This document shows positions 40,905-49,687 of a stretch of DNA of 64,000 nt, piece by piece. Every line of letters starts with the position of its first letter. Positions within the stretch are counted from its first letter, which is position 1. The position numbers were made by a program, and so were the translations under genes. The stretch is from Pseudomonas palleroniana (GTDB lineage: Bacteria > Pseudomonadota > Gammaproteobacteria > Pseudomonadales > Pseudomonadaceae): contig NZ_PYWX01000053.1 of assembly GCF_003031675.1 (NCBI RefSeq), positions 62,001 to 126,000 on the forward strand, given 5' to 3'. The notes under the pieces are model-generated. The model saw nothing but the letters and a program-made list of their open reading frames with translations. It did not search any database and was not told the DNA's origin.

Positions 40905-42254
40905 ATGCACATTCATATTCTTGGTATCTGCGGCACATTCATGGGTTCGATGGCGGTTCTGGCCAAAGAGCTGGGCCATCATGTCACCGGCTCCGATGCC
41001 AACGTCTACCCCCCCATGAGCACGCAACTCGAGGCACAGGGCATCGAGCTGACCCAAGGCTATGACCCGTCGCAATTCGACCCGGTGCCCGACCTGGTAG
41101 TGATCGGCAATGCCATGTCCCGTGGCAACCCGGCGGTCGAGTACGTGCTCAATAAAGGTTTGCCTTATGTCTCCGGCCCGCAGTGGCTGGCGGACCATGT
41201 GTTGCAAGGCCGCTGGGTGTTGGCGGTGGCCGGCACGCACGGCAAGACCACCACCAGCAGCATGCTGGCCTGGGTGCTGGAGCACGCGGGCATGAGCCCG
41301 GGTTTCCTGATCGGCGGTGTACCGCAGAACTTCTCGGTGTCGGCGCGCCTCGGCGATACGCCGTTCTTCGTGATTGAGGCGGATGAGTACGACAGCGCGT
41401 TCTTCGACAAGCGTTCCAAATTTGTCCATTACCGCCCGCGTACGGCGATATTGAACAACCTTGAGTTCGATCACGCGGATATCTTCCCTGACCTGGCGGC
41501 GATCGAGCGGCAGTTCCATCATCTGGTGCGCACCATCCCGAGTGAAGGCCTGGTTATCCACCCGACCACTGAGCCTGCGTTGCAGCGCGTGATCGAGATG
41601 GGCTGCTGGACCCCGGTGCAAACCACCGGCGCGCACGGGCAGTGGCAGGTCAAACTGCTGAGCGACGACGGTTCAAGGTTTGAAGTGCTGTTTGAGGGTG
41701 AGTCCCAGGGCATCGTCGATTGGGGCATGACCGGCCAGCACAACGTCGCCAACGCGTTGGTCACCCTGGCGGCGGCACGCCATGTGGGCGTGGTGCCTTC
41801 CATGGGGATTGCCGCGTTGAGCGCTTTCAAGAGCGTCAAGCGCCGTATGGAAAAGGTCGCCGAGGTGAATGGGGTGACGATCTACGACGACTTCGCCCAC
41901 CATCCGACGGCGATTGCCACCACCCTGGACGGCCTGCGCAAACGTGTTGGCGACGCGCCGATCATTGCCATTGTCGAGCCGCGCTCCAATTCGATGAAGC
42001 TTGGTGCGCACCGTGATGGCTTGCCGGAAAGCGTCAACGACGCCGATCAGGTGGTCTGGTACGCGCCGGCCAACCTGGGGTGGGACCTGCCGGCCATTGC
42101 GGCGCTGTGCACGGTGCCGTCGAAGGTCTGTGATTCGATCGAAGGCATCATCGAACACGTCAAGCAACGGGTCACGCCTGGCACTCACGTCGTGGTGATG
42201 AGCAACGGCGGTTTTGGCGGCCTGCACGGTAAATTGGCCGAGGCGCTGAAATGA
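40905..42254 (+). CDS. mpl: UDP-N-acetylmuramate:L-alanyl-gamma-D-glutamyl-meso-diaminopimelate ligase
   Basis: The 449-aa Mur-ligase-family enzyme recycles cell-wall murein tripeptide onto UDP-MurNAc. The start MHIHILGICGTFMGSMAVLAKELGH is fixed by the dinucleotide-like N-domain; the upstream frame overlaps the orphan gene. The ATP site is AGTHGKTTTSSMLAW, and YDDFAHHPTAIATTLDGL belongs to the third domain. It overlaps ubiX by 4 bp, a conserved Pseudomonas pair. Confidence 0.95.
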   Translation: MHIHILGICGTFMGSMAVLAKELGHHVTGSDANVYPPMSTQLEAQGIELTQGYDPSQFDPVPDLVVIGNAMSRGNPAVEYVLNKGLPYVSGPQWLADHVLQGRWVLAVAGTHGKTTTSSMLAWVLEHAGMSPGFLIGGVPQNFSVSARLGDTPFFVIEADEYDSAFFDKRSKFVHYRPRTAILNNLEFDHADIFPDLAAIERQFHHLVRTIPSEGLVIHPTTEPALQRVIEMGCWTPVQTTGAHGQWQVKLLSDDGSRFEVLFEGESQGIVDWGMTGQHNVANALVTLAAARHVGVVPSMGIAALSAFKSVKRRMEKVAEVNGVTIYDDFAHHPTAIATTLDGLRKRVGDAPIIAIVEPRSNSMKLGAHRDGLPESVNDADQVVWYAPANLGWDLPAIAALCTVPSKVCDSIEGIIEHVKQRVTPGTHVVVMSNGGFGGLHGKLAEALK

Positions 42255-42880
42255 GCGGCCCCGAGCGCGTCACCCTGGCGATGACCGGCGCCTCCGGCGC
42301 GCCCTATGGGCTGCGCCTGCTCGATTGCCTGGTACGCGAAGACCGTGAAGTGCACTTCCTGATCTCCAAGGCGGCGCAGTTGGTGATGGCGACCGAGACC
42401 GATGTCGCGCTGCCGGCCAAGGTCCAGACGATGCAGGCGTTCCTCACCGAATACACCGGTGCGGCGGCGGGGCAGATCAAGGTCTACGGCAAAGAAGACT
42501 GGATGTCGCCGGTCGCCTCCGGCTCCGGCGCGCCGGCCGCGATGGTGGTGGTGCCGTGTTCCACCGGTACCTTGTCGGCGATTGCGACGGGTGCTTGTAA
42601 CAACCTGATCGAGCGGGCGGCGGATGTGACGCTGAAGGAGCGTCGCCAGTTGATCCTGGTGCCACGCGAGGCGCCGTATTCGAGCATTCACCTGGAACAC
42701 ATGCTGAAGTTGTCGAACATGGGCGTGACCATCTTGCCGGCCTCGCCAGGCTTCTATCACCAGCCGCAGACCATCGATGACCTGGTGGATTTCGTGGTGG
42801 CGCGCATTCTGAACCTGCTGAATATTCCCCAGGACATGCTGCCACGTTGGGGTGAACATCATCTGAGCAGTGATGAATAA
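42251..42880 (+). CDS. ubiX: flavin prenyltransferase UbiX
   Basis: The 209-aa protein makes the prenylated FMN cofactor for the UbiD decarboxylase in ubiquinone synthesis. Motifs: MTGASGAPYGLRLL, ASGSGAPAAMVVVPCSTGTLSAIATGACNNLIERAADVTLKE with the characteristic CS and RAADV, and RRQLILVPREAPYSSIHLEHMLKL. Full length, start ATG overlapping mpl stop. Confidence 0.95.
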   Translation: MSGPERVTLAMTGASGAPYGLRLLDCLVREDREVHFLISKAAQLVMATETDVALPAKVQTMQAFLTEYTGAAAGQIKVYGKEDWMSPVASGSGAPAAMVVVPCSTGTLSAIATGACNNLIERAADVTLKERRQLILVPREAPYSSIHLEHMLKLSNMGVTILPASPGFYHQPQTIDDLVDFVVARILNLLNIPQDMLPRWGEHHLSSDE

Positions 42881-43157
42881 GGCGCTGTTGCTGTTGCTGG
42901 CGCTGCAACTGACGGGCTGCGCGACCGCACGCACGCTGGATGCGGCGCAACCGGGCGCGCCGGTAGTGTATGCCGGCACGCGCTTGGACCTGTATGCAAT
43001 GAACGGCGGTTGCTGCGCCAAGGACCGGTTTGGCGCTGAGGCCCCGGCTTATCCTGGCGTGGACCTACCGGCAAGCGCAGTCCTGGATACGCTGCTGTTG
43101 CCACTGTCGGTGTTGACGGTACTGGGCGTAGGATTCAACGCAACGGGTGGCCTCTGA
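42873..43157 (+). CDS. YceK/YidQ-family small lipoprotein
   Basis: The 94-aa protein starts MNKALLLLLALQLTGCATA with lipobox LTGC. GTG three bases upstream is an alternative start. The body has APVVYAGTRLDLYAMNGG and a hydrophobic end (LDTLLLPLSVLTVLGVGF), as in YceK/YidQ lipoproteins of unknown role. The start lies inside the end of ubiX (8-bp overlap). Its last third is copied in the downstream tandem duplication. Confidence 0.82.
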   Translation: MNKALLLLLALQLTGCATARTLDAAQPGAPVVYAGTRLDLYAMNGGCCAKDRFGAEAPAYPGVDLPASAVLDTLLLPLSVLTVLGVGFNATGGL

Positions 43158-43186
43158 CCTGAGTCTTCAAAACCCCACAAAACCAT

Positions 43187-43275
43187 TGTGGGAGGGGGCT
43201 TGCTCCCGATGACGGTGTGCCAGTCAGCTTATCTGTAACTGACCTGCCGCTATCGGGAGCAAGCCCCCTCCCACA
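43187..43275. repeat. REPIN, left copy within the tandem duplication
   Basis: TGTGGGAGGGGGCTTGCTCC and its inverse frame a loop containing CAGTCAGCTTATCTGTAACTG. It shares that loop with the REPIN at 43440, showing both descend from one insertion copied by the duplication, not from two insertions. Confidence 0.93.
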
Positions 43276-43439
43276 GGGTTTTGTGTTGCCAGGTCTTTAA
43301 ATGGGTTATTTGCCGAGCGTGCGCAGCTCATCCGACTTCAGCACTCGCACTCCATCCCTGGCATGGATCTACCGGCAAGCGCAGTCTTGGATACGCTGTT
43401 GTTGCCACTGTCGGGGGCTTCAAAACAACATAAAACCAT

Positions 43440-43528
43440 TGTGGGAGGGGGCTTGCTCCCGATAGCAGTATGTCAGTCAGCTTATCTGTAACTGACCTGC
43501 CGCTATCGGGAGCAAGCCCCCTCCCACA
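43440..43528. repeat. REPIN, right copy within the tandem duplication
   Basis: Same arms and nearly the same loop as the REPIN at 43187, differing mainly in the first arm's tail (ATAGCAGTA versus ATGACGGTG). It ends about 30 bp before the SDR stop and may act as its terminator. Confidence 0.93.
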
Positions 43529-43558
43529 GGGTTTTGTGTTGCCAGGTCTTTAAATGGG

Positions 43559-44200
43559 TTATTTGCCGAGCTTGCGCAGCTCGTCCGACTCCACCACCCG
43601 CACGCCATCCTGCTCTTCCAGCGCCAGACGCCACATGGCGCGGGCCAGTTCACAGACTTCGATGCCGCGGTATTTGCCCGGGATCAATCGCGACAATGGC
43701 CCGGCCAATTGTTCGGCCAATCGCGGCTCCAGGCGCTCCCCCAGCAATAGCGAAGGCCGCACGATGGTCAGTTGCGGCCAGTCCTGTGCCTTCAACGCCA
43801 GCTCCATTTCGCCTTTGACCCGGTTGTAGAAAATCGAGGATTTCGGATCGGCGCCAATGGCGCTGATCACGATCAAGTGGCGCGCGCCCAATTCCCGTGC
43901 GCGCTTGGCAAAGGCCACCACCATGTCCAGGTCAACGGCGCGAAAGGCGGCTTCCGAGCCCGCTTGCTTGATGGTGGTGCCCAGGCAGCAGAAGGCGATA
44001 TCCACCTGGCCACCCAGTTGCGGCAGAAGCACGGCGGGGTCACCTACAGGGTTCTCCAGGCGCGGGTGTTCGGCCAGGGGTTTGCGGCTCGGCGCCAGTA
44101 CGCGGGTCACCGTAGGCTCGTTGAGCAAGCGGTCGAGCAGATGCTCGCCGGTCAGCCCGGAAGCTCCGGCCAACAGGATATGTTGAGGTGTCAGGTACAT
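43559..44200 (-). CDS. NAD(P)-binding atypical SDR / TIP30-like oxidoreductase
   Basis: The 213-aa protein has a Rossmann start MYLTPQHILLAGASGLTGEHLLDRLL (GxxGxxG), a CLGTTIKQAGSEAAFRAVDLD segment and SAIGADPKSSIFYNRVKGEMELAL, with the Tyr/Lys placed as in atypical SDRs of the HTATIP2/YbjT type. Catalytic activity is uncertain. It is transcribed away from the C13 peptidase gene's stop, 30 bp away on the same strand. Its 3' end is duplicated in the repeat just downstream. Confidence 0.85.
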   Translation of the reverse strand: MYLTPQHILLAGASGLTGEHLLDRLLNEPTVTRVLAPSRKPLAEHPRLENPVGDPAVLLPQLGGQVDIAFCCLGTTIKQAGSEAAFRAVDLDMVVAFAKRARELGARHLIVISAIGADPKSSIFYNRVKGEMELALKAQDWPQLTIVRPSLLLGERLEPRLAEQLAGPLSRLIPGKYRGIEVCELARAMWRLALEEQDGVRVVESDELRKLGK

Positions 44201-44230
44201 GGTGTTTCCCCCCTTGTTACACGTTACAGC

Positions 44231-45949
44231 TTAGTTGCCTTTGGCTTCCTTGCTATTCATTGAGACGCTTTCGAGCGCCTTTCGGGCCTGCTGTTTACGT
44301 AAGAGTTGCCAATGGGCAATCACGCCTTTGGGGGCCCACATCTGCGGTTCCGAGGCTTCGAAGTTGTCAGCTTGTTCGCGCTCGGCCACGTGTAGTTGTG
44401 CCAGCTTGAACGCGTGTTGTAAATCGTCGGTCTGGTTGAAAGCCTGTACGAAAAGGGCATCGCCAAAGTAGGTAAAGTCTGCTTCTTCTGAGCAGCCGAA
44501 GGACACGCGATCAGCGCGCGAAGCGGTCATGATCAAGGTGCGTTCATCCTTGAGTGCCGGAATGAAGCCGCCGGAATAGCAGGCGGAGATCACGATGATC
44601 TTGTCACGGTTTTTCAGCGGCTCGAGCACGGCGGCCAATTCGTCGGCGGGCAGGTCGGCCAGTTCCATGCGCGGCTGGTCCAGCACGAACTCATGTTCGT
44701 GGGTGCCGTGGCTGGTCATGTAAATGAACACCAGGTCTTCCGGCCCGGTGCGTTCGGCCAGGGTCTGCACGGCGCGGCGCAGGCTCTCGCGAGTGGCCAG
44801 CGGGCGGTCGGTGATATGGTCGCGGTGGTTGACCAGGCGAATCTGCCCTCGCGCACCGAAGCGGCTGGCGAGCATATTGCTGACGTAGTCGGCTTCGCGC
44901 AGGAACACGCTTTGCTTGCCATCGCCGGCGATGGCCAAGGTGTAGAGCTCGACGGCGGGCGTGGAGGGCGGCACCGCCGCGAGGGCCGCCTCGAGCAAGC
45001 GGCCTTGGGCCAGCACGCCGATTTCCAGCGGGTCGGGCAGCAGCTTGCCGTCGGCATCACGCACGCGCATGCCGTTGACCCAAGTGCCGGCCTGTACCGT
45101 GCCGTCGGTGAGGACGAGGGTGCCTTTGCCTTGATAGTTGTCGCTGTCGAAACCACCGATATAGAAGCTGCCATCGGTGAGGTTCAGGCGACCCTCGCCG
45201 GTAAAGCGCCATTCGCTGAACTGGCCCACATAGTGGCTGCCATCGATGCCGATCAGCTCGCCCTTGCCGCTCAGTGCGCCTTCCTTGAACTGGCCGATCC
45301 ACACGTCGCCGTCGGCGTTTTCATAGCGGCCTTTGCCGTTGAGCTGGTTCTGCTTGAACTGGCCGACATAGATATCACCGTCGGCGCTGTTGAAGGTGCC
45401 ATTGCCTTCGAGCTGGCCATCGACGAAGTGGCCGCTGAACTGGTTGCCGCTGTCGTCGTTGCGCTGGCCTTCGCCATTGGGTTTGCCGTGGGCGAACTGC
45501 CCCTGGTACTGGCTGCCATCAGCCAGCTCGAGGCGACCGAGGCCGGAATACTGGTCGTCGAGGAACTCGCCGCGATAGGTCATCTGCCCTTCTTTGAGGG
45601 TGCCTTCGCCGTTGCGTCGACCGTTTTTGAACCCGCCGACGTAGCTGCTGCCCGGCGTGGTCAGGCTGCCCTGACCGTCGAACAAGCCTTGCTTGAACTG
45701 GCCTTTATAGACCTCGCCGTTGCTGCCATGCCATTCGCCCTGGCCGTGCCACTGGCCCTTGTCGAAATGGCCGGCGTACCAACTGCCGTTGGGGTAGTCC
45801 ACACGGCCCTGGCCTTGCAACAAACCGTCGACCACATCGCCACGATAGCGGCCGCCATCGGGCAGGCGCGCATCGGGCGGCAACAGCGATTCGCCGTCTC
45901 CGCAAGCGGTGAGCAACAGGGCAAGGGCAAGGGGAGCAAGTGGGCGCAT
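44231..45949 (-). CDS. MORN-repeat lipoprotein with C13 (legumain/caspase-fold) peptidase domain
   Basis: Start at ATG 45949 gives a lipoprotein signal (MRPLAPLALALLLTACGDG, Cys17). About eleven MORN repeats of ~23 residues follow (pattern Y-x-G-x-F ... G-x-G), spanning residues ~35-290. The C-terminal domain has a catalytic His in FIYMTSHGTHEHEF and Cys in IIVISACYSGGFIP, the dyad of C13/caspase-fold peptidases. So this 572-aa protein is an envelope-anchored, MORN-tethered cysteine peptidase. Its target is unknown. Similar genes occur in other pseudomonads, but I know of no function. Confidence 0.88.
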   Translation of the reverse strand: MRPLAPLALALLLTACGDGESLLPPDARLPDGGRYRGDVVDGLLQGQGRVDYPNGSWYAGHFDKGQWHGQGEWHGSNGEVYKGQFKQGLFDGQGSLTTPGSSYVGGFKNGRRNGEGTLKEGQMTYRGEFLDDQYSGLGRLELADGSQYQGQFAHGKPNGEGQRNDDSGNQFSGHFVDGQLEGNGTFNSADGDIYVGQFKQNQLNGKGRYENADGDVWIGQFKEGALSGKGELIGIDGSHYVGQFSEWRFTGEGRLNLTDGSFYIGGFDSDNYQGKGTLVLTDGTVQAGTWVNGMRVRDADGKLLPDPLEIGVLAQGRLLEAALAAVPPSTPAVELYTLAIAGDGKQSVFLREADYVSNMLASRFGARGQIRLVNHRDHITDRPLATRESLRRAVQTLAERTGPEDLVFIYMTSHGTHEHEFVLDQPRMELADLPADELAAVLEPLKNRDKIIVISACYSGGFIPALKDERTLIMTASRADRVSFGCSEEADFTYFGDALFVQAFNQTDDLQHAFKLAQLHVAEREQADNFEASEPQMWAPKGVIAHWQLLRKQQARKALESVSMNSKEAKGN

Positions 45950-46054
45950 AGCGGGATCCGGATAATTGAGCGCCGAGTATGCCGCAGCTGCGAGGTTCAT
46001 ACATAAATTTACATACACTGTGGCAAGGTTTATCACCTCACCACAGGCACGCCG

Positions 46055-46510
46055 TTACACGAAGCAGAGTGACAGCGACTCGGCGATGTAAGCGGGTTTT
46101 TCCTGGCCTTCGATTTCCAGGGTGGCGGTGGCTTTAAATAGCCATTGGCCAGGTTTCTTCTCAGTGACGTCGGTGAGGGTGACGTTCAGGCGGACCTTGG
46201 AGTTCACTTTCACCGGCTGGATGAAACGTACGCTGTCCAGGCCATAGTTGACCGCCATCTTCAGGCCCTCGGGCATGATCAGGATGTCTTCCATCAGCTT
46301 GGGCATCAGCGACAGCGACAGGAAACCGTGGGCGATGGTGCTGCCGAACGGTGTCTGGGCGGCCTTGACCGGATCGACGTGGATGAACTGATGATCGCCG
46401 GTGGCTTCGGCGAACAGGTTGATACGCGCCTGGTCGATGGTGAGCCATTCGGAACGTCCCAGTTCCTTGCCGACATAATCTTTGAGCTGCGCTACAGGTA
46501 CATAGGGCAT
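46055..46510 (-). CDS. MaoC-like (R)-enoyl-CoA hydratase
   Basis: The 151-aa hot-dog-fold protein contains the hydratase-2 motif FAEATGDHQFIHVDPVKAAQTPFGSTIAHGFLSLSL, with the catalytic Asp and His. This group hydrates enoyl-CoAs and includes PhaJ. The exact chain-length role is unknown. The gene is divergent from the CidA/LrgB pair; the 160 bp between them hold promoters but no other feature I can name. Confidence 0.9.
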   Translation of the reverse strand: MPYVPVAQLKDYVGKELGRSEWLTIDQARINLFAEATGDHQFIHVDPVKAAQTPFGSTIAHGFLSLSLMPKLMEDILIMPEGLKMAVNYGLDSVRFIQPVKVNSKVRLNVTLTDVTEKKPGQWLFKATATLEIEGQEKPAYIAESLSLCFV

Positions 46511-46670
46511 TGCGACTCTCCTTGGTTCATCGGTTTTTTATAGGGGGCCAGATCCATGGTAGATCATCATGGGCAATCAGCTCGGTCAACCCACCATGCC
46601 TTTGGCGAATGCCGGAGCATAGGGCGGGCATGCTTATAATGCGGGCGAGTCTTGAGGGGGGAGAGAGCGG

Positions 46671-47024
46671 ATGCTGTTACGTGGCCTGACCTGGCTGGTG
46701 CTGTTTCAATTGATCGGTACGGCGATCAACCACTTGCTGTTGCCGGTGCTGCCGGGGCCGATCATTGGCTTGCTGCTGATGCTGGGTTTCCTGATCTGGC
46801 GCGGTGAAGTCGGCGAGCCCCTGAGCCTGGCGGCCGGCAGCCTGTTGCGTTACTTGCCGCTGCTGCTGGTGCCGCCGGCGGTGGGGGTGATGGTGTACGC
46901 CAAGGACATTGCCGCCGACTTCTGGGCTATCGTCGGTGCGCTGGTGGTGTCGTTGGTGATCGCCATGGGCTTTGTCGGCGTGCTGATGCAACAGCTGGTC
47001 AAGCGCAAGGAGAAGGACCAATGA
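46671..47024 (+). CDS. CidA/LrgA family membrane protein
   Basis: The 117-aa protein has four transmembrane helices (LLRGLTWLVLFQLIGTAINHLLLPVLPGPIIGLLLMLGFLIW, then LLRYLPLLLVPPAVGVMVYAKDI and VVSLVIAMGFVGVLMQQLV). These holin-like proteins, first linked to autolysis in staphylococci, work with LrgB partners in membrane permeability and metabolite export. It overlaps the LrgB gene by 4 bp. Confidence 0.9.
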   Translation: MLLRGLTWLVLFQLIGTAINHLLLPVLPGPIIGLLLMLGFLIWRGEVGEPLSLAAGSLLRYLPLLLVPPAVGVMVYAKDIAADFWAIVGALVVSLVIAMGFVGVLMQQLVKRKEKDQ

Positions 47025-47737
47025 CCTTCGACTGGTCGGGCGCGTGGGTGGCGGTGATTCATCATCCGCTATTCGGTATCGGCATCACCCTGGGCGCCTA
47101 TCAACTGGTGTTGGCCGGTTTCGAGAAAACCCGCTGGATCTTCTTGCAACCCGTGCTGGTCTCCATGTTGCTGGTGGTCGCGGTGCTGCTCACCTGTGGC
47201 CTGAGTTACACCGAATACCGCAAGAGCACCGAGATCATGGGCATCCTGCTCGGCCCTGCGACCGTCGCCCTGGCTGTACCGCTTTATCTGAATTTGCGGC
47301 GGATTCGCCAATTGTTCTGGCCGATTTTTACTACGCTGGTGGTAGGCGGGGTATTGGCCACCGGCCTGTGCGTGTGGCTGGGCTGGTGGTTTGGTGCCGA
47401 GCATATGATGCTGATGACCATGGCACCCAAGTCGGTGACTTCACCGATCGCCATGCTGGTGGCTGAGCAGATCGGCGGCGTGGCGGCGTTGGCGGCGGTG
47501 TTTGTGCTGATCACTGGGGTGATCGGCGCGATGATCGGGCCGGCGTACCTGTCGGCACTGGGCGTGCGCAGCCCTGAAGCACGCGGCATGGCCCTGGGCA
47601 TGACCGCCCACGCGGTGGGCACGTCGGTGGCCTTGCAGGAAAGCGAAGAGTGCGGCGCCTTTGCGGCGCTTGCCATGAGTCTGATGGGCGTGGCCACGGC
47701 AGTGTTCCTGCCGTTGGCCGTGTCGGTGATTGTTTAA
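47021..47737 (+). CDS. LrgB/CidB family membrane protein
   Basis: The 238-aa partner has about seven transmembrane helices with the conserved GPATVALAVPLYLNLRRI, MTMAPKSVTSPIAMLVAEQIGGVAALAAVFVLITGVIG and ARGMALGMTAHAVGTSVALQESEECGAFAALAMSLMG. It is translationally coupled to the CidA-type gene. In bacteria and plant plastids these proteins move small organic acids; here the role is inferred. Confidence 0.92.
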   Translation: MTFDWSGAWVAVIHHPLFGIGITLGAYQLVLAGFEKTRWIFLQPVLVSMLLVVAVLLTCGLSYTEYRKSTEIMGILLGPATVALAVPLYLNLRRIRQLFWPIFTTLVVGGVLATGLCVWLGWWFGAEHMMLMTMAPKSVTSPIAMLVAEQIGGVAALAAVFVLITGVIGAMIGPAYLSALGVRSPEARGMALGMTAHAVGTSVALQESEECGAFAALAMSLMGVATAVFLPLAVSVIV

Positions 47738-47758
47738 ACCGGGGTTAAGGAAACCTTT

Positions 47759-48352
47759 ATGAGTCTGGCGCTGTTCCCGCTCAATACCGTGCTGTTCCCT
47801 GGCTGCACCCTCGATTTGCAGCTGTTCGAGGCGCGTTACCTGGACATGATCAGCCGTTGCATGAAACGGGGCGAAAGCTTCGGCGTGGTGTGCATCCTCG
47901 ATGGCAAGGAGGTCGGCCAGGCGCCCGATGGTTACGCGCTGATCGGCTGTGAAGCGTTGATCCGCGACTTCAAGCAGCAGGACAACGGCCTGTTGGGCAT
48001 TCGTGTCGAAGGCGGGCGGCGTTTTCGCGTGCGGGAGGCCGGTGTGCAGAAAGACCAGTTGCTGGTGGCCGAGGTGCAATGGCTCGAAGAGCTGCCGGAC
48101 CAGCCGCTGGAAGAGGAGGATGCAGACCTGCTGGCGCTGCTGCAGGCTCTGGCCGAACACCCGATGGTTGCCTCGCTGGACATGGGCACCCAGGCCGAAG
48201 GCCAGCAGGCCCTGGGCAATCAACTGGCTTATCTGCTGCCGTTCACCGAGGCGGACAAGGTCGACCTGTTGCAACTCGACGATCCGCAACAACGGTTGGA
48301 TGCCATCCAGATGTTGCTCGACGAGTTGCAGGGCGAGCTTTTCGCTCAGTAG
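47759..48352 (+). CDS. LON-substrate-binding-domain protein
   Basis: The 197-aa protein is the PUA-like Lon N-domain alone (MSLALFPLNTVLFPGCTLDLQLFEARYLDMISRCMKRGESFGVV). No AAA or protease part is present. Its function is unknown; standalone versions may act as adaptors. It follows the LrgB gene by 21 bp and ends 7 bp inside the convergent fusion gene. Confidence 0.88.
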   Translation: MSLALFPLNTVLFPGCTLDLQLFEARYLDMISRCMKRGESFGVVCILDGKEVGQAPDGYALIGCEALIRDFKQQDNGLLGIRVEGGRRFRVREAGVQKDQLLVAEVQWLEELPDQPLEEEDADLLALLQALAEHPMVASLDMGTQAEGQQALGNQLAYLLPFTEADKVDLLQLDDPQQRLDAIQMLLDELQGELFAQ

Positions 48353-49662
48353 GCGTAGCGCAGCAGGGCGCTGGAGGTGCCGGTGAAGGCGATGACACCC
48401 AGCACCGCCACGATCACCGGCAACAGCAACCACCAGGTTTTTTGCGGCATGGCGGGCAGCGGGCTGCGGTATTGGCTGGCGGTCAGGCTCAAGGCACACA
48501 CACTCATCGCCAGCAGCGTGCCGGCCAGAATATCCGTTGGCCAATGCGCGCCCAGGTAAACCCGTGACAGTGCGATGAATGCGGCGGGAATGCAGCCCAG
48601 CAGCAGCCAGGTCAGGCGCAGGCGTGTGGGTTGGCCGCGACCGGCGAGCACGGCCAGGGCGAGGAAGAACGCAAATGAACCTGAGGCGTGCCCGCTGGGC
48701 ATGCTGAAACTGGTCAAGGGGTCGGTGAGGATTTCAGGGCGGCCACGAGCGAAAAACAACTTGGTGCCCGTGTTGATCACCGCCGCCCCGGCCAAGGTCG
48801 CGCCGACGAACAGCGCATGGCGCCATTGCCGCGCCAAAAACAGCAGGCCGGTGAACACGGCGCTGGCGACAAACATCTTCTTGAATTCGCCCAACTGGGT
48901 GATCATCACCATGGCCTCGTCCAGCCACGGGCTGCGGTGTTCCTGCACCAGTGCGCTCAAGCCCTGATCGAACGCGTCGAGGTGCGGGTAGCCGATAAAC
49001 AAGGCAACCAATAGCGTCAGGCTGGCGCAGCCTATCCACAAAGTGGCACGACGATGGCCGCGCAAGCTGGCGTTCAAGCTCAGCCCCAGCAGCACCGCGA
49101 GACAGGCGGCGACCACCCCGGCTTGGGGCCAGAAGCCTTCGGGCAGCGGCAAGCGGAACGCTGCGCCCGTCGCCCAGCCCGGCAACAGATAGGCCACCGA
49201 CCAACCTGCCGCCGCCACAAGGCTCACGGCGGCGAAGCGTGGGAAGGGCATGTCGCACATGCCGGCCACCATCGGCAGCATGGGGCGCAACGGGCCTATG
49301 AACCGTCCTACCAACAGACTGGCGATGCCGTACTTGTGGAAATAGGTTTCGGCACCGTTCATCCATTCTGGATGGTGACGCAGGCCGGGCAGGCGCCGGA
49401 TATTCTGATGGAAGTGCCGGCCCAGGTAGTAGGAAACCCCATCCCCCAGCAAGCCGCCGAGGAAACCCAGCAACAGGGTTTCACTCAAGGACAGCGCGCC
49501 GCTGCCCGCCAGCGCGGCAATCGCAAACAGCAACACCGTGCCGGGTACGATCAGCCCGGCAATGGCCAGGCACTCCACGCACGCGACGACAAACACCGCC
49601 ACCGCCAGCCATTCGGGGTTCAGCGTCAGCCAGCCGGTAATGCTATCGAGCCATTGGCTCAT
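48346..49662 (-). CDS. DedA-PAP2 phosphatase fusion membrane protein
   Basis: The 438-aa protein joins a DedA/VTT domain (about 1-200: LIVPGTVLLFAIAALAGSGALSLSETLLLGFLGGLLGDGVSYYLGRHF ... RFIGPLRPMLPMVAG) to a type 2 phosphatidic-acid phosphatase domain. The latter carries KLFFARGRPE, SMPSGHASGSFAF and SRVYLGAHWPTD, the three PAP2 catalytic motifs. Such fusions link lipid-carrier flipping to dephosphorylation, probably of undecaprenyl pyrophosphate or phosphatidylglycerophosphate. It is followed on the same strand by nothing and convergent with the Lon-N gene. Confidence 0.9.
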   Translation of the reverse strand: MSQWLDSITGWLTLNPEWLAVAVFVVACVECLAIAGLIVPGTVLLFAIAALAGSGALSLSETLLLGFLGGLLGDGVSYYLGRHFHQNIRRLPGLRHHPEWMNGAETYFHKYGIASLLVGRFIGPLRPMLPMVAGMCDMPFPRFAAVSLVAAAGWSVAYLLPGWATGAAFRLPLPEGFWPQAGVVAACLAVLLGLSLNASLRGHRRATLWIGCASLTLLVALFIGYPHLDAFDQGLSALVQEHRSPWLDEAMVMITQLGEFKKMFVASAVFTGLLFLARQWRHALFVGATLAGAAVINTGTKLFFARGRPEILTDPLTSFSMPSGHASGSFAFFLALAVLAGRGQPTRLRLTWLLLGCIPAAFIALSRVYLGAHWPTDILAGTLLAMSVCALSLTASQYRSPLPAMPQKTWWLLLPVIVAVLGVIAFTGTSSALLRYAY

Positions 49663-49687
49663 AAATCCTCACTCCCACATGCCTTGT

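Larger units (their letters stand above)
43051..43612. repeat. imperfect tandem duplication spanning two gene ends
   Basis: The segment 43051-43357 recurs at 43357-43612. The left copy begins in the yceK-like gene, crosses a REPIN and ends in sequence copied from the 3' end of the SDR gene. The right copy starts with a yceK-derived fragment (from 43357), has a 51-bp internal deletion, repeats the REPIN and ends in the real SDR gene. ATCCTG occurs at 43051 and 43607, and a variant ATCCCTG marks the junction at 43354, so short homology probably mediated it. Substitutions show it is not recent. The intact genes lie at the outer edges; the inner copies are dead fragments. Confidence 0.85.

Noticed and set aside
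43187..43528. Regular repeats that could suggest a CRISPR array
   Set aside because: The units are inverted REP pairs within a tandem duplication; there are no short direct repeats with unique spacers and no cas genes.
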